Positions 34,987 to 44,635 of a stretch of DNA of 64,000 bases are shown here, piece after piece. Source of the DNA: Agrobacterium tumefaciens str. B6 (GTDB lineage: Bacteria; Pseudomonadota; Alphaproteobacteria; Rhizobiales; Rhizobiaceae); assembly GCF_001541315.1 (NCBI RefSeq), contig NZ_LMVK01000034.1, positions 329,431-393,430 of the forward strand, in the 5' to 3' direction. Made by a program: the position numbers and the translations under genes. Position 1 is the stretch's first letter, and every line of letters starts with the position of its first letter. The notes below the pieces were generated by a model. That model was not told where the DNA came from and searched no databases. It saw only the letters and a list, made by a program, of their open reading frames with translations.

Positions 34987-36696
34987 TTAAAACAGGAAAT
35001 AACGCTGCGCCATCGGCAGCACCGTGGCCGGCTCGCAGGTCAAAAGCTCGCCATCCGCCCTCACCTCATAGGTTTCCGGATCGACCTCGATATGCGGCGT
35101 CAGCGAATTATGGATCATCGACGCCTTGGAAATGCCGCCGCGTACATTCTTCACCGGCAGCAGCTTTTTCGCCACGCCGAGGCGTTGGGCAAGGCCGGCA
35201 TCCAGCGACGCCTGCGAAACGAATGTGACCGAGGAATTGGTGCGCAGCTTGCCATAGGCGGCAAACATCGGCCGGTAATGCATCGGCTGCGGCGTGGGAA
35301 TGGAGGCATTGGGATCGCCCATCGGGGCTGCGGCAATCGAACCGCCGAGCAGCACCATCTCCGGCTTCACGCCGAAAAAGGCCGGGTTCCACAACACCAG
35401 ATCGGCGCGCTTGCCGACTTCGATCGAGCCGATCTCATGGCTGACGCCCTGGGCGATGGCCGGGTTGATGGTATATTTGGCGATGTAACGGCGGACGCGG
35501 AAATTGTCGTTTTCGCCGGTCTCTTCCTTCAGGCGGCCGCGCTGGCGCTTCATCTTGTCGGCTGTCTGCCAGGTACGGATCGCCACCTCGCCGACACGGC
35601 CCATGGCCTGACTGTCGGACGAAATGATCGAAAACGCGCCGAGATCGTGGAGAATATCCTCCGCCGCAATGGTTTCCTTGCGGATGCGGCTTTCGGCAAA
35701 GGCAATGTCTTCAGGGATGGACGGCGACAGGTGGTGGCACACCATCAGCATGTCGAGATGTTCGGCCAGCGTATTGACGGTATAGGGCCGCGTCGGATTG
35801 GTGGAGGACGGAATGACGTTCGGGTTGCCGCAGACCTTGATGATATCAGGCGCATGGCCGCCGCCCGCACCTTCGGTGTGGAAGGCATGGATAGTGCGAC
35901 CTCTGATGGCGGCGACAGTGTCCTCCACGAAACCGCTTTCGTTCAGCGTATCGGTGTGGATCATCACCTGCACGTCGTATTCATCGGCCACCGTCAGGCA
36001 ATTGTCGATGGCGGCAGGCGTCGTGCCCCAGTCCTCATGCAATTTCAGCGAGGAAGCGCCGGCAAGGATCATCTCTTCCAGAGGCGCTGGCAGCGAGGCA
36101 TTGCCCTTGCCGGCGAGCGCGAGATTCATCGGGAAAGCATCGAAGCTTTCGATCATGCGCTCGATATGCCATGCGCCGGTGCAGGTGGTGGCGAGCGTGC
36201 CGTGCGCGGGGCCGGAACCGCCACCGAGCATGCAGGTGACTCCGCTCATCAGTGCTTCTTCGATCTGCTGCGGGCAGATGAAGTGAATATGCGCATCCAT
36301 GCCGCCGGCGGTCAGGATCTTGCCTTCACCGGCAATCGCCTCCGTCGAGGGGCCGACGATGATCGTCACGCCCGGCTGCGTATCGGGGTTGCCCGCCTTG
36401 CCGATGGCGTGAATGCGGCCGTTCTTCAGGCCCACATCCGCCTTGTAGATGCCGCTATGGTCGACGATCACCACATTGGTGATGACGGTATCGACCGCCC
36501 CTTCGGCCCGCGTCGCCTGACTCTGGCCCATGCCGTCGCGAATGACCTTGCCGCCGCCGAATTTCACTTCCTCGCCATAGGTGGTGTGGTCCTTCTCGAT
36601 CTCGATGAAGAGTTCGGTGTCGGCAAGGCGCACCTTGTCGCCCACGGTCGGGCCAAACATGCCGGCATAGGCGGCGCGGGAAATCTTGTAAGGCAT
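34987..36696 (-). CDS. ureC: Urease alpha subunit (catalytic)
   Basis: A 569-residue catalytic subunit from ATG 36696 ([20 protein letters not shown]). The di-nickel site is intact: His136/His138 in DAHIHFICP, carbamylated Lys218 in [10 protein letters not shown], His247 in [11 protein letters not shown], His273 in [14 protein letters not shown] and the Asp of [10 protein letters not shown]. The flap His is in the [13 protein letters not shown] block. It hydrolyses urea to ammonia and carbamate. The upstream neighbour is 4 bp away and the downstream one 9 bp away. Confidence 0.97.
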   Translation of the reverse strand: MPYKISRAAYAGMFGPTVGDKVRLADTELFIEIEKDHTTYGEEVKFGGGKVIRDGMGQSQATRAEGAVDTVITNVVIVDHSGIYKADVGLKNGRIHAIGKAGNPDTQPGVTIIVGPSTEAIAGEGKILTAGGMDAHIHFICPQQIEEALMSGVTCMLGGGSGPAHGTLATTCTGAWHIERMIESFDAFPMNLALAGKGNASLPAPLEEMILAGASSLKLHEDWGTTPAAIDNCLTVADEYDVQVMIHTDTLNESGFVEDTVAAIRGRTIHAFHTEGAGGGHAPDIIKVCGNPNVIPSSTNPTRPYTVNTLAEHLDMLMVCHHLSPSIPEDIAFAESRIRKETIAAEDILHDLGAFSIISSDSQAMGRVGEVAIRTWQTADKMKRQRGRLKEETGENDNFRVRRYIAKYTINPAIAQGVSHEIGSIEVGKRADLVLWNPAFFGVKPEMVLLGGSIAAAPMGDPNASIPTPQPMHYRPMFAAYGKLRTNSSVTFVSQASLDAGLAQRLGVAKKLLPVKNVRGGISKASMIHNSLTPHIEVDPETYEVRADGELLTCEPATVLPMAQRYFLF

Positions 36697-36700
36697 GGGC

Positions 36701-37345
36701 TCAGGCTCCTTCGGACGCGGAGAAAATCGATGTGGGAGAAATTCGTGTGAGCTGGCCCTCGCCCGCAAGGGCTTCTACCAGCTGTTGTTCGGCAGCAAAT
36801 GGATGGCCGCTCCAGCCCTGATGGCCGAAACCGGCAATCGCCACTTCGTCACCATCGCCGCTCACGTTCTCAAGAACATGGGCAATGGTGACAAGGCCTG
36901 TGCTGGGGCAGACATAGGGCGCGGGCGCATAGGCTTCTAGCGCAACATCGAGCCTTTCATGCACGCCGCGCGGAATGACGATGTGGCTCTTGCCGGTCTC
37001 GCGGGCGATGGCGGCAAAGCCTTCGGTGTAATCGGCGCAGAAATCTGTCAGTTCCGGCCAGCGTGCGCGTATGTCCGGTTCCATTTCTGAAAATTTTGCG
37101 GGATCCCGCACGGACCAGATGGCAGCGGCCTGCCGCACACCGTCGCTCTCGCGCCATTCGGTGCCCTCGGTCATCTCGAGGCCCGGCCGCCCGGTGTTGC
37201 ATACGGCCACCACATCGGTGCGCGTACCGCCCAGCCCCAGCGACCGGCAATCATTGAAGCGGATGACGATGTCGGAACGGTCGATGAAATCAGCCACGCC
37301 CGGCGGCAGTTCCCCGTTTCCGACGATCGTGATCCGCCGCCCCAT
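36701..37345 (-). CDS. Urease operon accessory protein, GT29 (sialyltransferase)-like
   Basis: A 214-residue protein. Its start [31 protein letters not shown] resembles the L-motif of GT29 sialyltransferases (nucleotide binding, then R-x-N). The later [14 protein letters not shown] resembles the S-motif. It lies in the urease operon, 4 bp before ureC and 4 bp after an LprI-like gene. Rhizobial genomes call it urease operon accessory protein, but no role in urease maturation is established that I know of. Confidence 0.75.
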   Translation of the reverse strand: MGRRITIVGNGELPPGVADFIDRSDIVIRFNDCRSLGLGGTRTDVVAVCNTGRPGLEMTEGTEWRESDGVRQAAAIWSVRDPAKFSEMEPDIRARWPELTDFCADYTEGFAAIARETGKSHIVIPRGVHERLDVALEAYAPAPYVCPSTGLVTIAHVLENVSGDGDEVAIAGFGHQGWSGHPFAAEQQLVEALAGEGQLTRISPTSIFSASEGA

Positions 37346-37349
37346 GCGT

Positions 37350-37772
37350 TCAGAAACCTTCCGACAGCTGACGCAGTTCTTCCGCCCGCTTGCCGCTCAT
37401 ATCGGCGAGGCAGGAGGAAATCAGCATCGGTTCCATCGAGCCGCCACGCGCCTGAAAGCCTGAAAGCGCACAATTGGCGTCACGAAACGCCACCCAGGCG
37501 CGCTGGGCAGTCACCAGGGCGTCGGTCGCACCCTTGCCATCCGCCTCCGCGGTCTTGTCGCGCTCGGTGAGCAGCTTGCGCAGCTTCTGATATTCGCCGT
37601 TCAACTGCTTGTCGGCCTTTTCGTAATCCTTGCCGGCGCAGATGGTCATGTCCGCCTGCGTCTGCGGCGCCTTGCAGTCCGGCTCGCTCTGCGCTGCGGC
37701 CGGCGTGGAAAATCCGGCGGTCGCGCTGAGAAGCACGGCCGCCATGAAGACCTTGTTTCGGCTCATCTCCAT
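37350..37772 (-). CDS. LprI/DUF1311 family exported protein
   Basis: A 140-residue protein with a signal peptide (VFMAAVLLSATAGFSTPAAAQ). The mature domain, DCKAPQTQADMTICAGKDYEKADKQLNGEYQKL then RAWVAFRDANCALSGF, is the DUF1311/LprI fold with its conserved Cys pair. Family members include lysozyme inhibitors. It lies inside the urease operon with no known link to urease. Confidence 0.82.
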   Translation of the reverse strand: MEMSRNKVFMAAVLLSATAGFSTPAAAQSEPDCKAPQTQADMTICAGKDYEKADKQLNGEYQKLRKLLTERDKTAEADGKGATDALVTAQRAWVAFRDANCALSGFQARGGSMEPMLISSCLADMSGKRAEELRQLSEGF

Positions 37773-37775
37773 CCC

Positions 37776-38132
37776 TCAGGCCGCCGCGCCGTCGAAAGCC
37801 TGCGGCTTCAGCGCCCGGGGATCAACACCATCAAGACAATTGGCGTTCACTGCCACCATCGGCGTTCCATCCGGCCCGTCGGCATAAGCAAAACTCTCGA
37901 TGCCGCAGGTGGAGCAGAAAAGATGATGGATCTTGTGTTTGTTGAAGAGATATTCCGCCAGCTTGTCCTCGCCGGAAAGCAGCGTGAACTTGTCACGCGG
38001 CGCGAAAGCGAGCGTGGAGCCAAGACGCTTGCAGCGCGAGCAATTGCAGACAACAGTGTGATCGAGATCGGCATCGACCTCGAAGCTGACGCTGCCGCAC
38101 TGGCAGCTTCCATGATAATGCGCCGTCGCCAT
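37776..38132 (-). CDS. GFA-family (CENP-V/glutathione-dependent formaldehyde-activating-like) protein
   Basis: A 118-residue zinc protein starting MATAHYHGSCQCGSVSFEVD, with a strong GGAGG upstream of ATG 38132. Cysteine motifs CQCGSVSFE, CNCSRCKRLG and CSTCGIES are the GFA-fold zinc ligands. The activity of this subfamily is uncertain. It sits between ureB and the LprI-like gene with 1-3 bp gaps, so it is clearly co-transcribed. Confidence 0.88.
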   Translation of the reverse strand: MATAHYHGSCQCGSVSFEVDADLDHTVVCNCSRCKRLGSTLAFAPRDKFTLLSGEDKLAEYLFNKHKIHHLFCSTCGIESFAYADGPDGTPMVAVNANCLDGVDPRALKPQAFDGAAA

Positions 38133-38133
38133 T

Positions 38134-38439
38134 TCATAACCTCCCCATGACCTGTTGACGGAAACCATAAACCTCACGCTTGCCGGAAAGCGGCACCAGC
38201 GTCACTTCCCGCTTCTGGCCGGGTTCGAAACGAACCGCCGTGCCCGCGGGAATATCGAGACGCATGCCGCGCGCCCTGTCGCGGTCGAAGATGAGACCCG
38301 CATTGGTCTCGAAGAAATGATAATGGCTGCCCACCTGCACCGGCCGGTCGCCCGAATTGGCCACCTCGATCGTCACCGTCGGCTGGCCGGCATTGAGTTC
38401 GATGGTGCCTTCTGCGGCAATGATTTCGCCTGGTTTCAT
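38134..38439 (-). CDS. ureB: Urease beta subunit
   Basis: A 101-residue structural subunit. [55 protein letters not shown] and [14 protein letters not shown] are the standard UreB segments. AGGGGAG precedes the ATG. It is separated from ureA by a DUF1272 gene and from ureC by three other genes, an unusual interleaving. Confidence 0.96.
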   Translation of the reverse strand: MKPGEIIAAEGTIELNAGQPTVTIEVANSGDRPVQVGSHYHFFETNAGLIFDRDRARGMRLDIPAGTAVRFEPGQKREVTLVPLSGKREVYGFRQQVMGRL

Positions 38440-38458
38440 GGTGCTCCCCTTGTCTTTC

Positions 38459-38716
38459 TCACGCGGCCGTGGCTGCCGCGCAGCCTTCCGCCTTCAGCAC
38501 CCGCTTCGTCGATGCCGGGTTGTTGATGAGCCTGGCCGCCGGACGAACGGGCCTGCGAACCAGCTCACCGCCGCAATTCGGGCAGGCGCCATCAAGCACG
38601 CCCGTCACGCAGTCGACGCAGAAAGTGCATTCGAACGAGCAGATCATCGCATCCCTGTTATCGGGCGCAAGATCGCGGTCGCAGCATTCGCAATTGGGCC
38701 GAAGTTCCAGCGCCAT
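38459..38716 (-). CDS. DUF1272 small zinc-binding protein
   Basis: An 85-residue protein with many cysteines: [33 protein letters not shown]. This matches DUF1272, a short zinc-ribbon-like family of unknown function. It lies between ureA and ureB with gaps of 9 and 19 bp. Confidence 0.88.
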   Translation of the reverse strand: MALELRPNCECCDRDLAPDNRDAMICSFECTFCVDCVTGVLDGACPNCGGELVRRPVRPAARLINNPASTKRVLKAEGCAAATAA

Positions 38717-38725
38717 ATCAACCCC

Positions 38726-39028
38726 TCAACGGATCGGTTCGTGAACGGTCACCAGCTTGGTGCCGTCAGGAAAGGTCGCTTCCACCTGCACATCATGGAT
38801 CATCTCGGCGATACCATCCATCACCTGATCGCGGGTAATGACATGCGCGCCGGCTTCCATCAGGTCGGCCACAGCGCGACCATCGCGGGCGCCCTCGACC
38901 ACGAAATCGGTAATCAGCGCAATCGCTTCGGGATAGTTGAGCTTCACGCCGCGTTCCAGCCGGCGGCGCGCCACCATGGCGGCCATGGAAATCAGCAGCT
39001 TGTCTTTTTCTCTTGGGCTAAGGTTCAT
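38726..39028 (-). CDS. ureA: Urease gamma subunit
   Basis: A 100-residue structural subunit starting [20 protein letters not shown] at ATG 39028. Other family segments are [25 protein letters not shown], and [20 protein letters not shown] at the end. The open frame up to 39127 is not coding by family length. ureD lies 109 bp upstream. Confidence 0.97.
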   Translation of the reverse strand: MNLSPREKDKLLISMAAMVARRRLERGVKLNYPEAIALITDFVVEGARDGRAVADLMEAGAHVITRDQVMDGIAEMIHDVQVEATFPDGTKLVTVHEPIR

Positions 39029-39137
39029 CGTGGTCCCGCAGCTTGGCACCTGCCCCGCAAACAGCGCGATTGTGGCAGGCAGATCCGACGTGTTGACAGA
39101 CCCCGAAGGACGCCTGTCGCGGGGCAACCTTAAGGGT

Positions 39138-39989
39138 TTACAGATTCCAGACTTTCGGCACTGGCGCGCCGTTTCGCAAGAGCGAAATGATCGGAAAAAG
39201 CAATTTTCTCAAGGAGAAACCATCTTCGGCAGAGACGCGAACGACAAGCTTGCCCTGCCATTCGCTGGCGCCGCCGCTTTCACCGGCAATAGCCCGGATT
39301 TTAGGCAGAAGCGCCTCAGCCAGCGGCCCGATATAAAGAAGCGTGGCAAAGGCCACCTGACCAGCCAGAACCGCCGGTTTCGCCGTCAGCGCCGCCACCT
39401 CGCCTTCAAGCACAAGTTCTTCCGCATGCACCAGCCTGCCTCCATGGCGAATACGCCAGCGGTCACGAAAGAGACCATGCGTCATCGCCTCGCCCATGGC
39501 CTTACGGCCGAGCAGCACGGCTTCGACAGCGATGAATTCGGAGGATTGGTCGAGATCGGCTTCCAGCCGGCGGGTCAAGGAAGCACGGTCGAAGAGGATG
39601 GTCTCCTGCGGCAGCCAATGCAGCTTCGCACCCGGCCCGGCGGAAACGCGGGCGGTCACGGCGGCGGTGCCTGATGATGCCTTATAGACCTTTTCGCAGG
39701 CCTGCGTGGTCACAACAAGCGAGGTGCCGGCGCCGGCCGTGGCCTGCCATTCGATTTCGTCTCCGCCGGTCAGGCCGCCGGAGGAATTGATGAGGATGGC
39801 TTCCGCTTCGTTTGAGAAGGTTTCCGGCAGGCGGATTTTCGCGCAGCCTTCCTGGAACAGTTCGTCCAGCCGGCTGCGGCCTTCAACAGCCTTTGTTACA
39901 ATGCGTCCTCTGCCACGGGCGCGTTGCTGCCGGACAGGTTGAGCGTCTTGGCGACCGGAAGGGCCGATGGCTTGCTGTTGCTGCTGCAC
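39138..39989 (-). CDS. ureD: Urease accessory protein UreD
   Basis: A scaffold for urease activation with UreF/UreG. The conserved core is [48 protein letters not shown] and [10 protein letters not shown]. Homology (QRARGRG) extends upstream of the esterase stop, so the start must be inside that gene. GTG 39989, preceded by GGAGA, gives 283 residues, close to the family norm. The overlap with the esterase 3' end is about 94 bp in a different frame. Confidence 0.93.
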   Translation of the reverse strand: MQQQQQAIGPSGRQDAQPVRQQRARGRGRIVTKAVEGRSRLDELFQEGCAKIRLPETFSNEAEAILINSSGGLTGGDEIEWQATAGAGTSLVVTTQACEKVYKASSGTAAVTARVSAGPGAKLHWLPQETILFDRASLTRRLEADLDQSSEFIAVEAVLLGRKAMGEAMTHGLFRDRWRIRHGGRLVHAEELVLEGEVAALTAKPAVLAGQVAFATLLYIGPLAEALLPKIRAIAGESGGASEWQGKLVVRVSAEDGFSLRKLLFPIISLLRNGAPVPKVWNL

Positions 39990-41149
39990 GCGGTCTCCGA
40001 AACGGTTGCGGAAGCGGACGAGGTCTTGGCGCCGCAATCCTTCTTGACGACGGCATCCACGACAAGCTGCCCTTCCGTATTGCGGAAGAAATCCCACATT
40101 CTTTCGGCCGCATCAACCGTGCGTGTCACTTCGCCTGTGGGCATCTTGCGCTCCACGGCCGGTTCCGCCTTCGGTGTCTGCTCGCCGCCCGGCTTGCGGG
40201 TGACGACGGCGTTAGCGGCCAGAACCTCGGCCTTCATGGTGGCGCGCGGCCAGGCGTGGTCCCAGTCGTTGATGACATAGGACTGGATGCGTGCACCAGC
40301 CTTGCAGACATCATAGGAATTGACGGTGAAGCTTTCGCCCACCTTGCTTTTCGCAGCGCCCTTGCAGCCATCCATTTCGGCCCAGCGCTTCAACGCCGTT
40401 TCGCCGCCATATTGCCAATAGGACTTGCCGCCGCCCTGATAGGGATTGGCGGGGTCTTTCAGCCCGGCAAAGGCGATGATCGACATTGGCCGCACAGGCT
40501 GGCAGCTTGCCGCATCCGGTCCCCACTTGCCTTCCGTCTCCAGCGGATAACCCGCGCGGAGCGAAGCAACGAAGCCGGCAGCGTTAAAATCCGCGTTGCC
40601 GCTGCAGATGAATTGCGACAGCATGCGCCCGCCGCCGGAATAACCGGAGCCATAAAAACGCTCCTCATCCACGCAGAACTTGCCCTTCACCATGGTGATG
40701 GCATCGCGGATGAAACCGACTTCATCGAGCCCGCCCGGCCGCTTGGTGACACCGGGAACATTCCAGGCATGGGTGCCCGGCAATTCGCCGCTCAGGCTGC
40801 CGGCCAGCGCCACGACCATGAGACCGTCACGCTCGGCAAGCTTGTCCCAGCCGCTGCGGTTCAGCTGACCATGCGGATTGCTGTTGGAGCCATGGAAATC
40901 GAACACGACCGGCAGCGGCTTATTTCCATCATAGGCCGATGGAACAAAATAGACGCCGTCGCGTTTTTCACCGTTGGAGAGAATGGAAAAGTCGTGCCGA
41001 CCCGGTTCCATGCCGGGAACAATACCCTGACCGCAGGTCGATGCCGACGCTGCGGCCCCTGCGCTTGCGCTGATCACCAGCCCGAGGAACAGGCTGCGTG
41101 CGGAACGCACCAACCGGGAAGCCCGGCCCACTGCAAAGTCTTGAATCAT
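39896..41149 (-). CDS. PHB depolymerase-family (LpqC-like) secreted esterase
   Basis: A protein of about 417 residues with a signal peptide from ATG 41149 ([17 protein letters not shown]). The alpha/beta-hydrolase nucleophile elbow is [16 protein letters not shown], the oxyanion region [16 protein letters not shown], and a C-terminal NDWDHAWP holds the catalytic His. After the domain comes a Lys/Ser/Ala-rich tail ([20 protein letters not shown]) whose DNA also encodes the start of ureD. Role: an extracytoplasmic ester hydrolase; substrate unknown. Confidence 0.85.
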   Translation of the reverse strand: MIQDFAVGRASRLVRSARSLFLGLVISASAGAAASASTCGQGIVPGMEPGRHDFSILSNGEKRDGVYFVPSAYDGNKPLPVVFDFHGSNSNPHGQLNRSGWDKLAERDGLMVVALAGSLSGELPGTHAWNVPGVTKRPGGLDEVGFIRDAITMVKGKFCVDEERFYGSGYSGGGRMLSQFICSGNADFNAAGFVASLRAGYPLETEGKWGPDAASCQPVRPMSIIAFAGLKDPANPYQGGGKSYWQYGGETALKRWAEMDGCKGAAKSKVGESFTVNSYDVCKAGARIQSYVINDWDHAWPRATMKAEVLAANAVVTRKPGGEQTPKAEPAVERKMPTGEVTRTVDAAERMWDFFRNTEGQLVVDAVVKKDCGAKTSSASATVSETACSSNSKPSALPVAKTLNLSGSNAPVAEDAL

Positions 41150-41391
41150 TGACACGCCTTTATTGGCACAGTTTCCCGACGATACGTCGAGCGTGCGGGA
41201 AATGTAAGGGATCAACAGTCGCGGCGTGCGAATAGACTTCTTCTGTGTCTCGCATGCAGCATTTCATGCGCCCAATACCATAGGCTTTTACTTAATGAAA
41301 CGCTAAAATTACGCATGAAAGCCATGCACAGGCGCATAGACTTTCAAAATATTAATCGGCCGTTTTTATGCCGTGATCGGCGCACGCAACA

Positions 41392-42087
41392 TTACACCGT
41401 CAGATGCCGCCGCGCTTCCGGCGTATCCAGCGTTTCGGCCAGCCCCTCATGCACGATTTCACCGCGGTCCATGATGTAGACGTAATCGGCAAGCTCGCGG
41501 CAGAAATCCAGATATTGCTCGACCAGCAGGATCGCCATACCGGTGGAGTCGCGCAGATATTTGATCGCCCGGCCGATATCCTTGATGATCGACGGCTGGA
41601 TGCCTTCCGTCGGCTCGTCGAGGACGAGGATTTTCGGCCGTGTCACCAGCGCCCGGCCAATCGCAAGCTGCTGCTGCTGGCCACCCGAGAGATCGCCGCC
41701 GCGCCGCGACAGCATGGTTTGCAGCACCGGAAACAGGCTGAAAATATCGTCCGGGATGAAACGCTCCCTGCGCGGCAGCGGCGCATAACCGCTCTCCAGA
41801 TTTTCCTGCACGCTGAGCAGCGGAAAGATTTCCCGTCCCTGCGGCACGTAACCCACCCCGCGCTTAGCCCGCTGGTAAGGTGCGAGCCCGTCGAGCGCCG
41901 CATCGCCGAAACGGATGGTGCCGGCGCTGGTGGCCTGCTGGCCGGTGACGGCACGCAAGAGTGAGCTTTTGCCGACGCCGTTGCGGCCGAGAACACAGGT
42001 GATCTTGCCCATCTCCGCTTTCAGCGACACGCCGCGCAGGGCCTGCGCCGCGCCATAGTGGAGGTTGATGTTTTCGACTGTCAGCAT
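41392..42087 (-). CDS. urtE: Urea ABC transporter ATP-binding protein UrtE
   Basis: A 231-residue LivF-like ATPase. Walker A GRNGVGKSSLLRAVTG, signature LSGGQQQQLAIGRAL, Walker B ILVLDEPTEGIQPSI and LLVEQYLDFCRELADYVYIM are seen; the last segments, EGIQPSII and VEQYLDF, are typical of UrtE. It closes the urt operon, separated from urtD by a TerB-like gene. Confidence 0.93.
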   Translation of the reverse strand: MLTVENINLHYGAAQALRGVSLKAEMGKITCVLGRNGVGKSSLLRAVTGQQATSAGTIRFGDAALDGLAPYQRAKRGVGYVPQGREIFPLLSVQENLESGYAPLPRRERFIPDDIFSLFPVLQTMLSRRGGDLSGGQQQQLAIGRALVTRPKILVLDEPTEGIQPSIIKDIGRAIKYLRDSTGMAILLVEQYLDFCRELADYVYIMDRGEIVHEGLAETLDTPEARRHLTV

Positions 42088-42101
42088 TTCACCCACCTGT
42101 T

Positions 42102-42620
42102 CTAATTCAATAATGTTCGTCGCAAGGCCTGCAGAGCGAGATCCTGCTCGGAGGTCTTGTCACCCCCCACTCGGCTAACCTCTTCGGCGATATCGATCAG
42201 TTGGCGTCTTTCATCGAAATCGAGCGTATTTGCCCATAAATCGCGAAACCTGCGAATTGGGTCTTCGGGATTAACGACATTTCTGGACGCCCACTCTCCA
42301 AAGACGATAACTTCCTCCATATCCGCTGGCGGGACGATGCCTTTCATCCTGTCGCGAACGACATTTTTGGCCATGTCGAGATACATCGGCTTTTCGTTCG
42401 CAAGGCACATGAAGAATGCCACCGCAGCGATAGCCGGATCGCGAATGGAGGCTATCGGAGCGACTTCGGCCTTCTTCCGAAACGATCTGCGCTTATAAGC
42501 GCCGCGCATTTTTTCGACGGTATCGATGATCTCGCTACCCGCCTCACGCGCCATTTTCAGCCGCCAATACCAGACAGCCGCACCGCCGATTGCCATAACC
42601 AGAATTCCGATCAACGCCAT
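42102..42620 (-). CDS. TerB-like membrane-anchored protein inserted in urt operon
   Basis: A 172-residue protein from ATG 42620, with GGAG upstream. One N-terminal membrane segment (MALIGILVMAIGGAAVWYW) is followed by a basic linker (RGAYKRRSFRKKAEV). The helical domain (IRDPAIAAVAFFMCLANEKP to DFDERRQLIDIAEEVSRVGG) resembles the tellurite-resistance TerB/DjlA-like fold. It lies between urtD and urtE, where other urt operons have nothing, and its DNA is visibly less GC-rich than its neighbours. Function unknown; TerB assignment is tentative. Confidence 0.75.
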   Translation of the reverse strand: MALIGILVMAIGGAAVWYWRLKMAREAGSEIIDTVEKMRGAYKRRSFRKKAEVAPIASIRDPAIAAVAFFMCLANEKPMYLDMAKNVVRDRMKGIVPPADMEEVIVFGEWASRNVVNPEDPIRRFRDLWANTLDFDERRQLIDIAEEVSRVGGDKTSEQDLALQALRRTLLN

Positions 42621-42696
42621 CAAATCAACTCCAGATCTTAAATTTTTCAACTTAAATCCGGTTATTATTACAGGCACAAGTAGAAGAACATTCTTT

Positions 42697-43458
42697 CTAA
42701 CGCCCCAGATAATTCTCGATCACCTTCGGATCGCTGGACACAAAATCGATCGACCCTTCGGCCAGCACCGAGCCTTCGGCAAGACACGTCACCTTCACGC
42801 CCAGTTCGCGGATGAAGCCCATATCGTGCTCCACCACGACAACCGAACGGGTCTTCGCGATCTCCTTCAAAAGCACGGCGGTTTCCGCCGTCTCTGCATC
42901 CGTCATGCCGGCGACAGGCTCGTCCACCAGCAGCAGCTTCGGTTCCTGCGCGAGCAGCATGCCGATCTCAAGCCACTGTTTCTGGCCATGCGAAAGGTTG
43001 GCGGCGAGATCGCCGCGGCGGTGGCCGAGACGCACGGTGGCGAGGATTTCCTCGATGCGCGCCTTGTCCTCCTCCGTCAGCCGATAGAACAGCGTGGCGA
43101 AGACGCCGCGCTTGCGGTTCAGCGCCAGTTCCAGATTGTCCCAGACGGTATGGCTTTCAAACACCGTCGGCTTCTGGAACTTCCGCCCGATGCCGAGCTG
43201 GGCGATATCCGCCTCATCCTTTTTCGTGAGATCGATACTGTCTTCAAACAGCACCCTGCCCGTGTCCGGCCGCGTCTTGCCGGTGATGATATCCATCATC
43301 GTCGTCTTGCCCGCGCCATTCGGGCCGATGATGGCGCGGAGTTCACCGGGCTCCACCACGAAGGAGAGCGAGTTGAGCGCCTTGAAACCATCGAAAGAAA
43401 CGGAAACGCCATCGAGATAAAGCAGGCTCTTGGTTCTGTTTTCGGAAACCGTGTTCAT
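42697..43458 (-). CDS. urtD: Urea ABC transporter ATP-binding protein UrtD
   Basis: A 253-residue LivG-like ATPase starting MNTVSENRTKSLLYLDGVSV at ATG 43458. Motifs are Walker A GPNGAGKTTMMDIITGKTRPD, FQKPTVFESHTVWDNLELAL, signature LSHGQKQWLEIGMLL, Walker B LLLVDEPVAGMTDAE. LSHGQKQWLEIGML is diagnostic of UrtD. The start lies 4 bp after the urtC stop. Confidence 0.94.
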   Translation of the reverse strand: MNTVSENRTKSLLYLDGVSVSFDGFKALNSLSFVVEPGELRAIIGPNGAGKTTMMDIITGKTRPDTGRVLFEDSIDLTKKDEADIAQLGIGRKFQKPTVFESHTVWDNLELALNRKRGVFATLFYRLTEEDKARIEEILATVRLGHRRGDLAANLSHGQKQWLEIGMLLAQEPKLLLVDEPVAGMTDAETAETAVLLKEIAKTRSVVVVEHDMGFIRELGVKVTCLAEGSVLAEGSIDFVSSDPKVIENYLGR

Positions 43459-43462
43459 GGGC

Positions 43463-44635
43463 TTACTCCGCCGCCTGTTGCGCAACCGCGCTGTCGTTGC
43501 CGGGCTGCTGGGCAGCGCCTGCCGCCCGCGCGACCCGCTTTTCGCGGCGTCCGACGAGATAATGCTGCACGGTGCCGACAATGCCCTTCGGGAAGAAGAG
43601 CGTTACCGCGATAAAGAGACCGCCCAGCGCAAACAGCCAGAATTCGGGAAAAGCGCCAGTGAAATAGCTCTTGCCGCCATTGACCAGAACAGCGCCGATG
43701 ATCGGCCCGATCAGCGTGCCGCGCCCGCCCACCGCCGTCCACACCACCACTTCGATGGAGTTGGCGGGGGAGAATTCGCCGGGGTTGATGATGCCCACCT
43801 GCGGCACGAACAGCGCCCCGGCAATGCCCGCCATCATGGCTGACACGACGAAGGTGAAGAGCTTGATGTTCTCCACCCTAAACCCAAGGAAGCGCACCCG
43901 GCTTTCGGCATCGCGCACGCCCACCAGCACCTTGCCGAATTTGGAATTGACGATGCCCGATGCGACCAGCAGCGAAAGCGCCAACATCACCGCCGTCATG
44001 GCAAACAGCACGGCACGGGTGCCATCCGCCTGCACGGAAAAGCCGAGGATGTCCTTGAAATCGGTCAACCCATTATTGCCGCCAAAACCCATGTCGTTGC
44101 GGAAGAAGGCGAGCAACAGGGCATAGGTCATGGCCTGGGTGATGATCGAGAGATAAACACCATTGACGCGCGAGCGGAAGGCGAACCAGCCGAACACGAA
44201 GGCGAGCAGGCCCGGCACCACCAGCACCATCAACGCCGCAAACCAGAACATGTCGAAGCCGTGCCAGAACCACGGCAGTTCCTTCCAGTTGAGGAAGACC
44301 ATGAAGTCAGGCAGCACGGGATGGCCATAGACCCCGCGCGTGCCGATCTGCCGCATCAGATACATGCCCATGGCATAACCGCCGAGCGCGAAGAAGGCGG
44401 CATGGCCGAGCGAGAGAATGCCGCAATAACCCCAGACAAGATCAAGCGCCAGCGCAAGCAGCGCATAGGAGAGATATTTGCCCAGCATCGACATGATGTA
44501 GGTCGGGATGCGGAACGCGCTGTCGGCTGGTAAAAGCAGGTTGGAGGCGGGCACCAGCACGGCGATGGCCAGAATGAGGCCGATGGCGATGGAAATGCGG
44601 CGATCGAGCGCGCGCAGGAGGAAGCCGGTAATCAT
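43463..44635 (-). CDS. urtC: Urea ABC transporter permease UrtC
   Basis: A 390-residue LivM-like permease with about ten hydrophobic segments. Family features include LALDLVWGYCGILSLGHAAFFALGGYAMGMYLMRQIG and GNNGLTDFKDILGFS, the latter being typical of UrtC. The coupling loop is VRDAESRVRFLGFRVENIKLF. A charged C-terminal tail follows the last helix. It overlaps the urtB stop by 4 bp. Confidence 0.94.
   Translation of the reverse strand: MITGFLLRALDRRISIAIGLILAIAVLVPASNLLLPADSAFRIPTYIMSMLGKYLSYALLALALDLVWGYCGILSLGHAAFFALGGYAMGMYLMRQIGTRGVYGHPVLPDFMVFLNWKELPWFWHGFDMFWFAALMVLVVPGLLAFVFGWFAFRSRVNGVYLSIITQAMTYALLLAFFRNDMGFGGNNGLTDFKDILGFSVQADGTRAVLFAMTAVMLALSLLVASGIVNSKFGKVLVGVRDAESRVRFLGFRVENIKLFTFVVSAMMAGIAGALFVPQVGIINPGEFSPANSIEVVVWTAVGGRGTLIGPIIGAVLVNGGKSYFTGAFPEFWLFALGGLFIAVTLFFPKGIVGTVQHYLVGRREKRVARAAGAAQQPGNDSAVAQQAAE

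Noticed and set aside
34981..36750. 589-residue open frame on the plus strand opposite ureC
   Set aside because: Shadow frame caused by high GC at third codon positions; ureC on the other strand has intact catalytic motifs, and the shadow translation shows no family features.
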